A stretch of DNA of 64,000 nt from Kribbella pittospori (GCF_004331465.1 NZ_SJKB01000010.1:186001-250000); one strand, 5' to 3'; counted from the first letter of the stretch, positions 1 through 8,012 are shown. Program-made: numbers and translations. Notes: a model not told the origin generated them from the sequence alone.

Positions 1-1
1 G

Positions 2-301
2 AGCCAGGGCCTGATCCGACGGGAGCGCGACGAACGCCGCCGTGAGCGGTACGTCGTCGACGCCGACGTCTGGTACCAGTCGATGATCGCGAGCGCCCGC
101 TCCCACGCCCGGCTCGCCGAGACCGCACGCCAAGGCGTCAGCGTTCTAGGCCCCGGCACCCCCGCCGCCGGCCGCCTCGAAAACATCGCCCGCTTCGTCG
201 ACTTCGTCGGCGAAAGCATCGCCCGAGCCGCCGAACAAGCCCGAGAAATCCTCTACACACCCCCAGCCGACCCCACACCCCAAACCCCAGACCCCAGTTA
301 G
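2..301 (+). CDS. GbsR/MarR-like transcriptional regulator, C-terminal part
   Basis: The reading frame enters from the left edge and ends at TAG 299-301, so only the last 99 residues are present and the DNA-binding N-terminus is outside. The visible part starts with an Arg/Glu-rich strand (LIRRERDERRRERY) that resembles the wing of a winged-helix domain. Long amphipathic helices follow, as in the dimerisation domain of GbsR/MarR-type regulators, and the tail is Pro-rich. The assignment is by resemblance only. Its stop interlocks with that of the convergent MerR-type gene in the 4-bp word TTAG at 298-301, leaving no room for a terminator between them. Confidence 0.6.
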   Translation, partial: SQGLIRRERDERRRERYVVDADVWYQSMIASARSHARLAETARQGVSVLGPGTPAAGRLENIARFVDFVGESIARAAEQAREILYTPPADPTPQTPDPS

Positions 302-1215
302 ACACCCGTCTCGGCGGCCGGCATCTGCTCTGCGGTCGTTACGGGGTCCTCGGTCAGCAGCCGCGCACCGATTGCGTCGGCGGTCTTCTGATTCGCGCCG
401 GCGCCCGCGATAGCGAGTGGCGCGATCCGGGCCAGCCGGGACAGCTGCTCGGTCAGGCCGTCGAAACGCTCCGGTGTGGTCGCGGCGAGCACGATCAGAT
501 CCGGCGGCGCGGCTGTGGTGGCCTTGGTCAGCTCGTCCAGTGGGGTGTCGGCGCCGAGGTAGCTGATCCGCCAGCCGTTGCGGTTGAGCACCACCCCGAA
601 CGCGAGTAACGCGAGCTCGTGCTGCTCGGCCGGTAGGCAAGCGAGCAAGGCCCGTGGGCCGTGGCCGTGCCCCCACCCGCGGGCGAGGCCGGCCAGCCGG
701 CCGCGGATGACGTTGGACGCAAAGTGCTCCTGTACGACGCTCACCGCGCCTCGCGCCCAGCGGTCGCCGAGCTCGCCCAGGTACGGCATCAGCACGTCGC
801 GGATGACGGTCTCGACGGTCAGCATGCTCAGCAGGTGATCGATGACGGCCTGCGCGGCTGGTTCGTCGAGCTCGTCGAGTGCGGTCGCCAGCGTCCGGGC
901 GGCGCCGGCAAGGCCGTCGAGACCGGCCTCGCTCGGCTGTTTTCCACGGTCCGCGGCCTCGGTCTGAGCCTTCTGCTCCGCGTCGATGGCGACCCGGGCG
1001 GCTTCGGCCGCGGACAACCCCTGAGCAAGCTGGTCCTGCATCCGCTGTACCCGGCGAAGATCAGCTTCGGAGTACAGCCGGAATCCGCCGCCCGACCGCA
1101 CCGGCTGGAGCAGGCCGTACCGCCGCTCCCAGGCGCGCAGCACGTGATCGCTGACGCCGATCCGGCGACTCAGCTCACCGATCCGCAGCACTGCGGGCGA
1201 TTCGTTCGCGGCCAC
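298..1215 (-). CDS. MerR-family regulator with CarH-type cobalamin-binding domain
   Basis: 305 residues, GTG start. A MerR winged helix covers about residues 9-75 (ELSRRIGVSDHVLRAWERRYG). A B12-binding pair of domains follows from about residue 105. The adenosylcobalamin photoreceptor signature W-x9-E-H is exact (W153, E163, H164), and an E-x-H motif at 197-199 supplies the likely lower-axial His199. In CarH/LitR proteins this domain holds AdoCbl in the dark, tetramerises on DNA and represses; light breaks the Co-C bond and releases DNA. Tandem 11-bp repeats lie just upstream. A TATGGT box exactly 6 bp before the GTG supports this start and a leaderless mRNA. The neighbour in the divergent direction is a DUF378 gene. 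The family is confident; light sensing is inferred from the conserved residues. Confidence 0.88.
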   Translation of the reverse strand: MAANESPAVLRIGELSRRIGVSDHVLRAWERRYGLLQPVRSGGGFRLYSEADLRRVQRMQDQLAQGLSAAEAARVAIDAEQKAQTEAADRGKQPSEAGLDGLAGAARTLATALDELDEPAAQAVIDHLLSMLTVETVIRDVLMPYLGELGDRWARGAVSVVQEHFASNVIRGRLAGLARGWGHGHGPRALLACLPAEQHELALLAFGVVLNRNGWRISYLGADTPLDELTKATTAAPPDLIVLAATTPERFDGLTEQLSRLARIAPLAIAGAGANQKTADAIGARLLTEDPVTTAEQMPAAETGV

Positions 1216-1221
1216 ACCCTC

Positions 1222-1252
1222 ACCATACAGAACCTAGACGGAATCTTGACAA
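1222..1252 (-). promoter_or_regulatory. Promoter of the CarH-type regulator
   Basis: Read on the minus strand, TTGTCA (1252-1247) and TATGGT (1227-1222) are separated by 19 bp, the long spacing common at MerR-family promoters. The minus-10 box ends 6 bp before the GTG at 1215. The 11-bp repeats cover the same interval, which fits autorepression. Confidence 0.5.
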
Positions 1253-1254
1253 TC
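1222..1254. promoter_or_regulatory. Operator block A: three tandem 11-bp repeats
   Basis: Consecutive 11-mers are ACCATACAGAA (1222-1232), CCTAGACGGAA (1233-1243) and TCTTGACAATC (1244-1254). The core CTAGAC is exact in the second, and the others keep most positions. An 11-bp direct-repeat array, one helical turn per unit, is the kind of operator known for CarH tetramers. It lies over the regulator's own promoter. Confidence 0.6.
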
Positions 1255-1278
1255 TGCCTCGGCGCGCGTTTCCTGGAG

Positions 1279-1311
1279 TCTAGACAAACTCTAGACGGAG
1301 GTTGAACGGAC
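1279..1311. promoter_or_regulatory. Operator block B: tandem 11-bp repeats before the DUF378 gene
   Basis: TCTAGACAAAC (1279-1289) and TCTAGACGGAG (1290-1300) are tandem copies sharing TCTAGAC, followed by a weak third unit GTTGAACGGAC (1301-1311) that abuts the ATG at 1312. The second unit includes the ribosome binding site GGAGG. Binding here would block expression of the DUF378 gene. Confidence 0.6.
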
Positions 1312-1566
1312 ATGAAGAAGCTGGATCTTGTCGCCGCAGTACTGCTCGTGGTCGGTGGCCTGAACTGGGGCCTGGTCGCGATCGCCAAGTTCGATCTGGT
1401 CGCGGCTCTGTTCGGCCTGGAGTTCGGGGAGACCAATGCGCTGACCCGGATCGTGTACGGGCTGGTCGGGCTCTCCGCGGTGTACGTCGCCGCGCAACTG
1501 CGGGCCATCCCTCGCCGGTGGTCGACCACCACCTCGCACCCCCGCGCCCACTCGACGGCGGCCTGA
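1312..1566 (+). CDS. DUF378 small membrane protein
   Basis: 84 residues with ATG start and GGAGG about 10 bp upstream. Two hydrophobic helices (about residues 5-25 and 44-62) flank the family hallmark GGLNWGLVAIAKFDLV; the C-terminus is a polar Ser/His/Arg tail. DUF378 proteins have no established biochemical role. The gene is divergent from the CarH-type regulator, and tandem repeats that look like that regulator's operator overlap its ribosome binding site, so it is probably under light or cobalamin control. A strong hairpin follows the stop codon. Confidence 0.85.
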   Translation: MKKLDLVAAVLLVVGGLNWGLVAIAKFDLVAALFGLEFGETNALTRIVYGLVGLSAVYVAAQLRAIPRRWSTTTSHPRAHSTAA

Positions 1567-1584
1567 TCGGACGAGTCGCCAGCT

Positions 1585-1629
1585 GAGGATCGGGCCGCGG
1601 GCACGTCCCCCGTTCGCCGCCCGATCCTC
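1585..1629. terminator. Bidirectional hairpin between convergent genes
   Basis: GAGGATCGGGC (1585-1595) pairs perfectly with GCCCGATCCTC (1619-1629). It sits between the ends of the DUF378 gene and the convergent oxygenase gene. There is no U-tract, as is usual for actinobacterial terminators. Confidence 0.65.
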
Positions 1630-1674
1630 GTCGGCGGCGGCAGGACGACGGCCGCCGGCCGAGACGGGGGTCTT

Positions 1675-2388
1675 CTACTTCGCGTCGTGGAAGACGAGGC
1701 CCAGGGTGTGGCGGTGGCCGCTGTGGATCGGGGAGACGCCGTGGCGGACGGGGGAGGCGGACCAGCCTCGGGTTGAGGCGACGGGGCGGTCTCGGGTGGT
1801 GAAGACGAGGCCGTGGCCCTGGGGGATGAGGGTCGCCGTACCGCGGGACTGGGCGCGCGGGCGTTGTTCGACCAGGAGGAATTCGCCGCCGGTGTGGTCG
1901 ACACCCGGGTCGTTGAGGTTGATCACGACCTGCAGCGGGAACACCTTGTCGCCGTAGAGATCGCGATGCAGCGCGTTCCAGTCACCCGGGCCGTAGCGCA
2001 GCAGGATCGGCGTCGGCCGCGTCTGTCCGGCCTGGTGGCAGATCTCCAGCCACTCGTCCAACGTGTCCGGCCACTCCGCGTCCCGCCCGAGCTTGCCGTA
2101 CCAATCCCTTGCTATCGGCAACAACCGCGGATACAGCGCCTGCCGCAATGCCTCCACGGCCTCAGGGAACGGCCGGTCGAAGTACCGGTACTGCCCCTCG
2201 CCGAACCGATGCCGGGCCATGTCGATCGTGGCCCGGAACCGCTGTACGTCGTCGTACAGGCGCGCGATCCCGGTCGCCTCGGTGGGCGTCAGCAGCCGCG
2301 GCAGCAACGCACACCCGAGATCGTTCACCCCGGCGGTCACCGCATCCCAGTCCGCCTTGGCCACTCGCTGCGCATACTTGTCGGTCAT
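1675..2388 (-). CDS. 2-oxoglutarate/Fe(II)-dependent oxygenase (COG3826/DUF2086-like)
   Basis: 237 residues, ATG start. The fold is the double-stranded beta helix of prolyl-4-hydroxylase-like dioxygenases. The iron ligands appear as H-x-D in WNALHRDLYG (about residues 140-142) and the distal His in RHGVSP near the C-terminus, with the Arg of GHRHTLG placed to bind the 2-oxoglutarate carboxylate. Enzymes of this group couple decarboxylation of 2-oxoglutarate to oxidation of a substrate; the substrate of this subgroup is unknown to me. It is the last gene of a leftward series after the RibD-like reductase and a broken HAD gene, starting 14 bp after the HAD stop. Confidence 0.78.
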   Translation of the reverse strand: MTDKYAQRVAKADWDAVTAGVNDLGCALLPRLLTPTEATGIARLYDDVQRFRATIDMARHRFGEGQYRYFDRPFPEAVEALRQALYPRLLPIARDWYGKLGRDAEWPDTLDEWLEICHQAGQTRPTPILLRYGPGDWNALHRDLYGDKVFPLQVVINLNDPGVDHTGGEFLLVEQRPRAQSRGTATLIPQGHGLVFTTRDRPVASTRGWSASPVRHGVSPIHSGHRHTLGLVFHDAK

Positions 2389-2402
2389 AGGTAGGGAACG
2401 GA

Positions 2403-2827
2403 TCAGACCGCCGAGGTGTGAGTCGCAAGCAGTACTTCGAGCAGCTCCGGCATACTCCGCGCACTCGTGACCTCGAGACCCGGGACCAAGTTGGCGGCAG
2501 TGTCCTCGCTGTGGAACAACACCGGACGGAAGCCGGTGGCGGAGGCAGCCGCGAGGTTGGTCGGCCGATCGTCGACCAGAACCGCGCTCCCCGAGACCCC
2601 CGGATGCGCGAGGACGGCCTCGTACGCAGACTGGCCGACGCCCAAAGCCGCCCAGAACTCCTCCGTCGACAACTGACCGAGTGTGCAGCGCCGGTACAGC
2701 CGACGGATCTCTCCTCCGAGTCCGTGCACCCGTGGTCGCGAAGGTAAGGGATCAGTACGCCGCTCACCACGTTCCCGTGCCGGTACAGCACGCCCATGGC
2801 GTCGAGTACGACGACTCGTGCGGCCAC
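2403..2827 (-). pseudogene. HAD-superfamily hydrolase, frameshifted and internally deleted
   Basis: From GTG 2825-2827 the frame encodes a HAD N-terminus, VVVLDAMGVLYRHGNVV, with the motif I Asp. After about residue 38 it must change frame near 2715 to continue as EIRRLYRRCTLGQLSTEEFW in the frame that ends at 2403. That frame then jumps from FWAALGV almost directly to the motif IV region SAVLVDDRPTNLAAAS. About 80-90 residues usually found between these points, including motifs II and III, are missing. The gene therefore carries both a frame change and an internal deletion. Its GTG overlaps the TAG of the upstream reductase by one base, so it was once translationally coupled. A sequencing error could explain the frame change but not the deletion. 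Confidence 0.75.
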
Positions 2828-3345
2828 TACTTGAGGACCTTGAAGCGGAAGTTCATCCGCTCCTGTGTGAGGACCTCGAGCTTGGTGGGCTCGACGCCGG
2901 GGCTGTCGTAGAAGCGCACGCCTTCGCCGAGCAGGACGGGAACGATGTGGAGAACGATTTCGTCGACGAGGCCGGCGTCCAGGCTGAGGCGGGGGACGGT
3001 TCCGCCGGTGACGACCAGGTTCTTGCCGTTCGCCGCCTTCAGGCCGTCGGCGACCACGTCACGGATGTCGCCGGACACGTAGGTGAACTCCGGGATCGGA
3101 TTGGTGGCCGGGTCCTTGCGGGTATAGACGAGGACCGCTCCGCTCCACACACCGCCGTACGGCCGGTTCTCGCCGACGCGGTCGATGAGGCGCCCGCCGC
3201 ACAGGAACGCGCCGGTCGTGGCGATCACTTCGGCCGCCAGTTCGGACGGCTCGGTCTCGCCGAAGCTCCAGTCGAGATTGTCGTCGCGGTCTCCGATGAA
3301 ACCGTCCAGGGACATGGTCATGTGCCAGACAACCGTGCCGGTCAT
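2827..3345 (-). CDS. RibD C-terminal-like dihydrofolate reductase family protein
   Basis: 172 residues. AGGAG lies 6 bp before the ATG at 3345. The protein matches the RibD_C/DHFR-like fold: the N-terminal strand VWHMTMSLDGFIGDRDDNLDW, a central NADPH-binding stretch (NLVVTGGTVPRLSLDAGLVDE) and the C-terminal IVPVLLGEGVRFYD typical of the family. Members reduce pyrimidine or other small substrates with NADPH; most actinobacterial paralogues are uncharacterised. It is divergent from the LysR gene at 3439, with a palindrome between them, and heads the operon with the HAD remnant and the oxygenase. Confidence 0.85.
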   Translation of the reverse strand: MTGTVVWHMTMSLDGFIGDRDDNLDWSFGETEPSELAAEVIATTGAFLCGGRLIDRVGENRPYGGVWSGAVLVYTRKDPATNPIPEFTYVSGDIRDVVADGLKAANGKNLVVTGGTVPRLSLDAGLVDEIVLHIVPVLLGEGVRFYDSPGVEPTKLEVLTQERMNFRFKVLK

Positions 3346-3420
3346 GGTGATCTCCTTTCGACTACGCCCCACCCTGCCGGGTCGAGAAGTATGCGTCCAA
3401 TGCCAATCGGGGGCCGGAAT

Positions 3421-3441
3421 CATAGATACGATCGATCTATG
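3421..3441. promoter_or_regulatory. LysR-type operator palindrome
   Basis: CATAGAT (3421-3427) and ATCTATG (3435-3441) form a perfect inverted repeat with a 7-bp spacer, fitting the T-N11-A pattern of LysR boxes. The right arm contains the ATG of the LysR gene. A minus-10 box TACGAT at 3427-3432 lies exactly 6 bp before that ATG. Confidence 0.6.
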
Positions 3442-4320
3442 CTCGATCTCGTCCGGCTGCGCGTGCTGGCCGCGGTCGCCGCGCACGGTTCGGTCACCGC
3501 GGCGGCCGAGGCACTGCACTACACCCAGCCCACTGTCAGTCATCACCTCTCCCGGCTGGAGGCCGCGACCGGCGCGAAGCTGGTCCAGAAGGCCGGCCGG
3601 GGCATCCGCCTCACTCCCGAAGGCGAGTTGCTCGCACGCCGCGCCGCGGAGATCATCGGCCGGGTCGACGCCGCCGACGCCGAACTGGCCGAACGGATCG
3701 GACTGCAGACCGGCAAGGTCCGGGTCGGCTCGTTCAGCTCGGCGCTGAGTGTGCTCGTCCCACCGGCCGCGGCCGAGATCGGCCGCCGGTACCCGAACAT
3801 CGAGCTGGAGCTCGCCGACGCCCATCCCGTTGTCGCGCACCAGCAGCTGCGCGAGGGGGCGATCGACCTCGCGATCGTCTTCCGGTACGACGACGCCACG
3901 CCGGACGACGGCATCCGCTACACCTACCTCCTCGACGACCCGGTGTACCTGCTCAGCCAGCGGAGCGGTGACACACTCACCGACCACCGGGACTCGGCCT
4001 GGATCGCGGGCTGCGTGAACTGCCGCCGCGAACTGCTCGGCCACTGCGCCGACGCGGGGTTCACGCCACGGATCGCCTACACCAGCGACGACATCGTTGT
4101 GGAGCAGGCGTTCGTCGCCGCCGGGCTCGGGGTCACGACCATGCCGGGAATGGCGTTGCGGTCACATCTCGCCGAGGGCGTGCACGCCACCGAGCTGCCC
4201 GTCGTACGCCGGATCTACCTCGCGACGTACGGCGATCCGCCCGACCCGCCGGCCACCACGGCGTTCATCGAAGCACTGCGCAACGTCACGCCGCCGCGGC
4301 CGGTTGGAAGCACGGCGTGA
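3439..4320 (+). CDS. LysR-family transcriptional regulator
   Basis: 293 residues. The N-terminal winged helix is clear (MLDLVRLRVLAAVAAHGSVT, then AAAEALHYTQPTVSHHLSRL), followed by a periplasmic-binding-protein-like effector domain from about residue 90. No Shine-Dalgarno is seen. TACGAT exactly 6 bp before the ATG supports a leaderless transcript and this start, although the frame stays open far upstream. It is divergent from the RibD-like reductase and probably controls that operon as well as itself through the palindrome covering its start. The effector is unknown. Confidence 0.88.
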   Translation: MLDLVRLRVLAAVAAHGSVTAAAEALHYTQPTVSHHLSRLEAATGAKLVQKAGRGIRLTPEGELLARRAAEIIGRVDAADAELAERIGLQTGKVRVGSFSSALSVLVPPAAAEIGRRYPNIELELADAHPVVAHQQLREGAIDLAIVFRYDDATPDDGIRYTYLLDDPVYLLSQRSGDTLTDHRDSAWIAGCVNCRRELLGHCADAGFTPRIAYTSDDIVVEQAFVAAGLGVTTMPGMALRSHLAEGVHATELPVVRRIYLATYGDPPDPPATTAFIEALRNVTPPRPVGSTA

Positions 4321-4336
4321 TGGGCACTGGGAGCAC

Positions 4337-5008
4337 ATGCTGGAGCGTGTCGGGCTGCGGTACAGCCAGATCTGGCGGACAGCCGCGGGGCTGCTGGCCG
4401 CTATCGGCGTCATCGCATCACTTGTCTTCGTGTCACCGGCGACCAATCTGGTCGCCTTCCTGATCTCGACCCTCACGGTCGGAGCGGTGTACTTCAGTTT
4501 CGGGCTGGCGCGCGAGCTGCCACCCGCGGAGCTGATCCGCGCCGCGCCACGCTGGGGCGGGCTCGGTGGGTTGTTGGTGCTGGCCACCTGCGGGTACGGC
4601 GCGGCGGTGGGAGCCGAGACCCTTGTCCTGCTCGCACTCCTGGTCGCGACGTCGCCGCCGATCGTCGTACGAATCTGGCCGATACCGAAACCGGCGCGGG
4701 AAGCGGCACCGGAGCGGCATCCCGAAGTAGAGTCGATCGACGAGGGGACGATCGTGCGGCTGGATGTCGTAGCGCCTACGCTGCGCGACCTGACGGACGA
4801 GGAGCTCTGCCTGGCCTGGCGGCGGAGCTTCAGGCAACTGCAGAGTTCGACCGGGCGCGAGCTGCGACTCGGGGTGGCCGACGTCCGCCGGGCGTATCTG
4901 GACGAGCTCGAGCGACGACAGCCCGAGGCGTTCGCCGCCTGGCTCGCCTCCGGTCCGCGCGCGGCCGGCGATCCGGCCAGGTTCTTCACGCATCGCGCCG
5001 AGCACTGA
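4337..5008 (+). CDS. Membrane protein of unknown function
   Basis: 223 residues starting 17 bp after the LysR gene, with GGGAG just upstream of the ATG. The first 115 residues hold three to four hydrophobic segments (about 14-33, 38-55, 75-95, 96-110). The remaining cytoplasmic half is charged and helical (TLRDLTDEELCLAWRRSF), a layout common in unannotated actinobacterial proteins. I recognise no catalytic motif. Its closeness to the LysR gene may mean co-transcription. Confidence 0.7.
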   Translation: MLERVGLRYSQIWRTAAGLLAAIGVIASLVFVSPATNLVAFLISTLTVGAVYFSFGLARELPPAELIRAAPRWGGLGGLLVLATCGYGAAVGAETLVLLALLVATSPPIVVRIWPIPKPAREAAPERHPEVESIDEGTIVRLDVVAPTLRDLTDEELCLAWRRSFRQLQSSTGRELRLGVADVRRAYLDELERRQPEAFAAWLASGPRAAGDPARFFTHRAEH

Positions 5009-5044
5009 CCGCACACCTGGGGGAGCGACAGACGGGAGAGCTGA

Positions 5045-6502
5045 GTGGCCAGCACCGACGAGGGCCGGAGTACACGCACGTTCTTCGGGCAACCGCCAGT
5101 GCTCGCGAATCTCTTCGGGGTAGAGCTGTGGGAGCGGTTCTCGTTCTACGGCATGCAGGGCATCCTGCTCATCTACCTGTACTACCCGGCCGACCAGGGT
5201 GGACTCGGCATCGACGAGGGGACCGCCACCAGCATCGTCGGCGCGTACGGCGGCCTCGTCTACCTGTCCACGATCCTCGGCGCCTGGCTCGCGGACCGGA
5301 TCTTCGGTCCGGAACGAACCCTGTTCTACGCCGCGATCGTGGTGATGCTCGGCCACATCGCGCTGTCGCTGCTCCCCGGCCTGGTCGGCGTCGCGGTCGG
5401 CCTGGTGCTGATCGCCCTCGGCAGTGGCGGAGTGAAGGCCAACGCCACCTCGCTGGTCGGCACGCTGTACGCGCCGGACGACGATCGCCGTGACGCCGGC
5501 TTCTCGATCTTCTACCTCGGCATCAACCTCGGTGCGCTCGCCGGTCCGCTGCTCACCGGCCTGCTGCAGGAGAACACCGGCTTCCACTACGGCTTCGGGC
5601 TGGCCGCCGTCGGGATGTTCCTCGGCCTCGTCCAGTACGGCGCGGGCCGCCGTCGGCTGAGCGGTGCCGCGCGGGTCGTGCCGAACCCGCTGACGCCCGA
5701 GGTGGCACGGCGGGTCGCCGTCGGCGCCGGGATCGTGCTGGTGGTCGTCGTACTGATCCTTCTGACCGGAGTCCTGCCGGCGTCGCGGTTCGCCACCGCG
5801 GTCGCGGTCGTCAGCGCGGTCGCGGCGGTCATCTACTTCGCCGTCATCCTCGGCAGCGGGCAGGTGACCGCTGTCGAGCGCAGCCGGGTTGTTGCCTTCA
5901 TCCCCTTGTTCGTGGCGAGCGCCGCGTTCTGGTCGCTGTACCAGCAGCAGTTCACCGTGGTCACGATCTACTCCGACCAGCGGCTGGACCGCAACATCTT
6001 CGGCTGGGAGATGCCGGTGTCGTGGGTGCAGTCCATCAACCCGGTGATGATCATCGTGCTGTCCGGCGCGTTCGCGGCGCTGTGGACGAAGCTCGGCTCG
6101 CGGCAGCCGTCGACGCCGGTCAAGTTCGCCCTCGGTCTGGGCGTGATGGGGATCGCGTTCCTGCTGTTCCTGACGATGGCCGGCGGCGGTCCGAACAGCG
6201 CGCCGCTGCTCGGACTCGCCGGCATCCTGCTGGTCTTCACCATCGCCGAGCTACTGATCTCGCCGGTCGGCCTGTCCTTGTCGACCAAGCTCGCGCCGGA
6301 GGCGTTCCGGACCCAGATGGTGGCGCTGTTCTTCCTGTCCGTGGCTCTCGGTACGGCGCTGTCCGGCGTACTGGCGAAGTTCTACAGCACCGACCACGAG
6401 TCGACGTACTTCGGTGTCATCGGTGCGGTGGCGATCATGCTCGGCGTTGCCCTGATGATCGCGGTGAAGCCGATCCGGCGGCTCATGAGCGGCGTGCACT
6501 GA
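5045..6502 (+). CDS. POT/PTR-family proton-dependent peptide transporter
   Basis: 485 residues with a GTG start preceded by GGGAGAG. The protein has about 14 hydrophobic helices. The POT signature E-x-x-E-R-F-x-F-Y is present at residues 27-35 (ELWERFSFYG), and GINLGALAGPLLTG in the fifth helix region matches the second PTR motif. Members import di- and tripeptides, and some import other small molecules, using the proton gradient. The 3' end overlaps the convergent hydrolase gene by 20 bp (6483-6502). Confidence 0.9.
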   Translation: MASTDEGRSTRTFFGQPPVLANLFGVELWERFSFYGMQGILLIYLYYPADQGGLGIDEGTATSIVGAYGGLVYLSTILGAWLADRIFGPERTLFYAAIVVMLGHIALSLLPGLVGVAVGLVLIALGSGGVKANATSLVGTLYAPDDDRRDAGFSIFYLGINLGALAGPLLTGLLQENTGFHYGFGLAAVGMFLGLVQYGAGRRRLSGAARVVPNPLTPEVARRVAVGAGIVLVVVVLILLTGVLPASRFATAVAVVSAVAAVIYFAVILGSGQVTAVERSRVVAFIPLFVASAAFWSLYQQQFTVVTIYSDQRLDRNIFGWEMPVSWVQSINPVMIIVLSGAFAALWTKLGSRQPSTPVKFALGLGVMGIAFLLFLTMAGGGPNSAPLLGLAGILLVFTIAELLISPVGLSLSTKLAPEAFRTQMVALFFLSVALGTALSGVLAKFYSTDHESTYFGVIGAVAIMLGVALMIAVKPIRRLMSGVH

Positions 6503-7451
6503 ACGTCGTCCGCAGGTCGGCTCCGATGAGCTCGACGGCGTGCCGGCCGGCGGACAGTACGGCGGGGAAGTTCAGGAACGCGTGCATGGTGTCGGCGTAC
6601 TCGACCAACCGGTTGGGTACGCCGTCCCGGGCGAGCCGACTCGCGTAGTTGCGGGCGTCGTCCCGGAGCGGATCACGACCGGCCGCGAGCAGGAGCGCCG
6701 GCGGTAGACCGGCCAGCGTTTCAGCCCGCAGCGGTACGGCGGTCGCGGGCAACTCGCCGGCCGGGAAGTACTGCTGTGCGGACCACCGGTCAGCGGCGAT
6801 GCTGAGGAACGTGCCGTCGAAGAGGTGCACCGACTCGGTGTCCTGGTCGTGATCGAGGCTTGGATAGCAGAGGATCTGTCGTTCGGGGAGTGGCTGGCCT
6901 TCGTCGCGTGCAAGCAGGCAAGCACCAGCGGCCAGCGCGGCACCGGCGCTCTGACCGCCGACCGTGATCCGGCCGTCGCCGTTGAGGTCCGCCGTGTGCT
7001 CGCGCAACCAGTCCAGGGTGTCGCGGACGTCGTGGAGCCCCGCAGGGAAAGGGTCTTCGGGTGCGAGGCGATAGTTGAGTGATACAACGATGACGTTGCC
7101 TGCGGCAGCGATCCCGGAGGCCGCGTACTCGATGTCGCGCAGATCGCCGCCGATGAACCCGCCGCCGTGCAACCACAACAGCACCGGCCTCGGCCCGGCC
7201 GCGAACCGGTACACCCTCGCTTGCAGGGTGCGACCCGGAAGGTCGATGGTGAGGTCCTCGGAGCTGGTGCGCGGGTCTCGCTCGCCGGCCAGCTCTGGGT
7301 CGGGGAGCTCCTGCCGATCGAGCAGGAGTGCTTGGTAGGGATCGAGCTCGGGACCGGCCGGTTCGGCGGCGAAGCGCTCGAGTAGTGCGTCGGTCTCGGT
7401 GCGGAACGCCGGTAGATCCACGATTTCGATGCCCTCGGCAATGGTGCTCAT
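6483..7451 (-). CDS. HSL-family alpha/beta hydrolase (esterase)
   Basis: 322 residues. Key motifs are the oxyanion HGGGF, the nucleophile elbow GQSAG, the acid in GRDPLRDD and the catalytic His in DTMHAFLNF, the arrangement of hormone-sensitive-lipase-like esterases that cleave short acyl esters. No signal peptide is seen, so it is probably cytoplasmic. The start ATG at 7451 overlaps the stop of the upstream DinB-type gene as ATGA (7448-7451), so the two are translationally coupled. Confidence 0.87.
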   Translation of the reverse strand: MSTIAEGIEIVDLPAFRTETDALLERFAAEPAGPELDPYQALLLDRQELPDPELAGERDPRTSSEDLTIDLPGRTLQARVYRFAAGPRPVLLWLHGGGFIGGDLRDIEYAASGIAAAGNVIVVSLNYRLAPEDPFPAGLHDVRDTLDWLREHTADLNGDGRITVGGQSAGAALAAGACLLARDEGQPLPERQILCYPSLDHDQDTESVHLFDGTFLSIAADRWSAQQYFPAGELPATAVPLRAETLAGLPPALLLAAGRDPLRDDARNYASRLARDGVPNRLVEYADTMHAFLNFPAVLSAGRHAVELIGADLRTTFSARRS

Positions 7452-7981
7452 GCCGGGACCGCCGCCGGAGTGAGGTGACGAGCCGCATGGGAGAACAGGA
7501 AGCCGTCCGGGGTGGTGCAGACATACTCGGCCAAAGCACCGATACTTCCGTCGAACCCACCGCCGGTCGATGGGTCGGCCCACGACTTCTCGTCGTACTG
7601 CTCGATCTCGGCGAGGAACGCCGCCCCGAGGCTGTGGAAGCGGTGCAGGAGCAGGTCCGAGGGGATGTGCCGGCCCGCCTCGACCCCGCCGACGTTGAGG
7701 GCGCTGCCGATCTCCGCCGTCTCCCAGCGCGGGTCGAGGCTCCAGTGCAGCCGCCCGGCCTTGGCCTCGCAGAGCACGGCGAGGTTGATCTCGTCCCACA
7801 TCAGGATGTGCGCGGTCAGGTCGTGCAGCGAGTCGCAGAAGTGCCCGAGCGGCCCGGCGGTCACCCGGTACGGCGCCCGCAATTCGGTCTCGGTCAGTCC
7901 GTCGATCCGATCCAGCAACAACCGCTGGTCCGCACGAATCAGCCGCGCGGCCTCGGCCGGCGATGTTGTCGGTGTACGCAT
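7448..7981 (-). CDS. DinB/ClbS-like four-helix-bundle protein
   Basis: 177 residues from the ATG at 7981; an in-frame extension to 8038 exists but would cross a long hairpin. The sequence begins with the DinB-like helix ARLIRADQRLLLDRIDGLTE. A possible metal-binding His pattern follows (FCDSLHDLTAHILMW, later FSHAARHL). Related bundles include mycothiol-dependent enzymes and ClbS/DfsB-type proteins, so the reaction cannot be fixed from sequence. It is coupled to the downstream esterase by ATGA overlap. Confidence 0.7.
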   Translation of the reverse strand: MRTPTTSPAEAARLIRADQRLLLDRIDGLTETELRAPYRVTAGPLGHFCDSLHDLTAHILMWDEINLAVLCEAKAGRLHWSLDPRWETAEIGSALNVGGVEAGRHIPSDLLLHRFHSLGAAFLAEIEQYDEKSWADPSTGGGFDGSIGALAEYVCTTPDGFLFSHAARHLTPAAVPA

Positions 7982-8012
7982 GCGCTCAGCCAAGCAGGAC
8001 GTACGCCGTACC

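Noticed and set aside
2683..4320. A 545-codon plus-strand frame containing the LysR gene
   Set aside because: The part before 3439 has no family resemblance and runs antisense to the clear RibD-like gene; LysR proteins start at MLDLVRLRVL.
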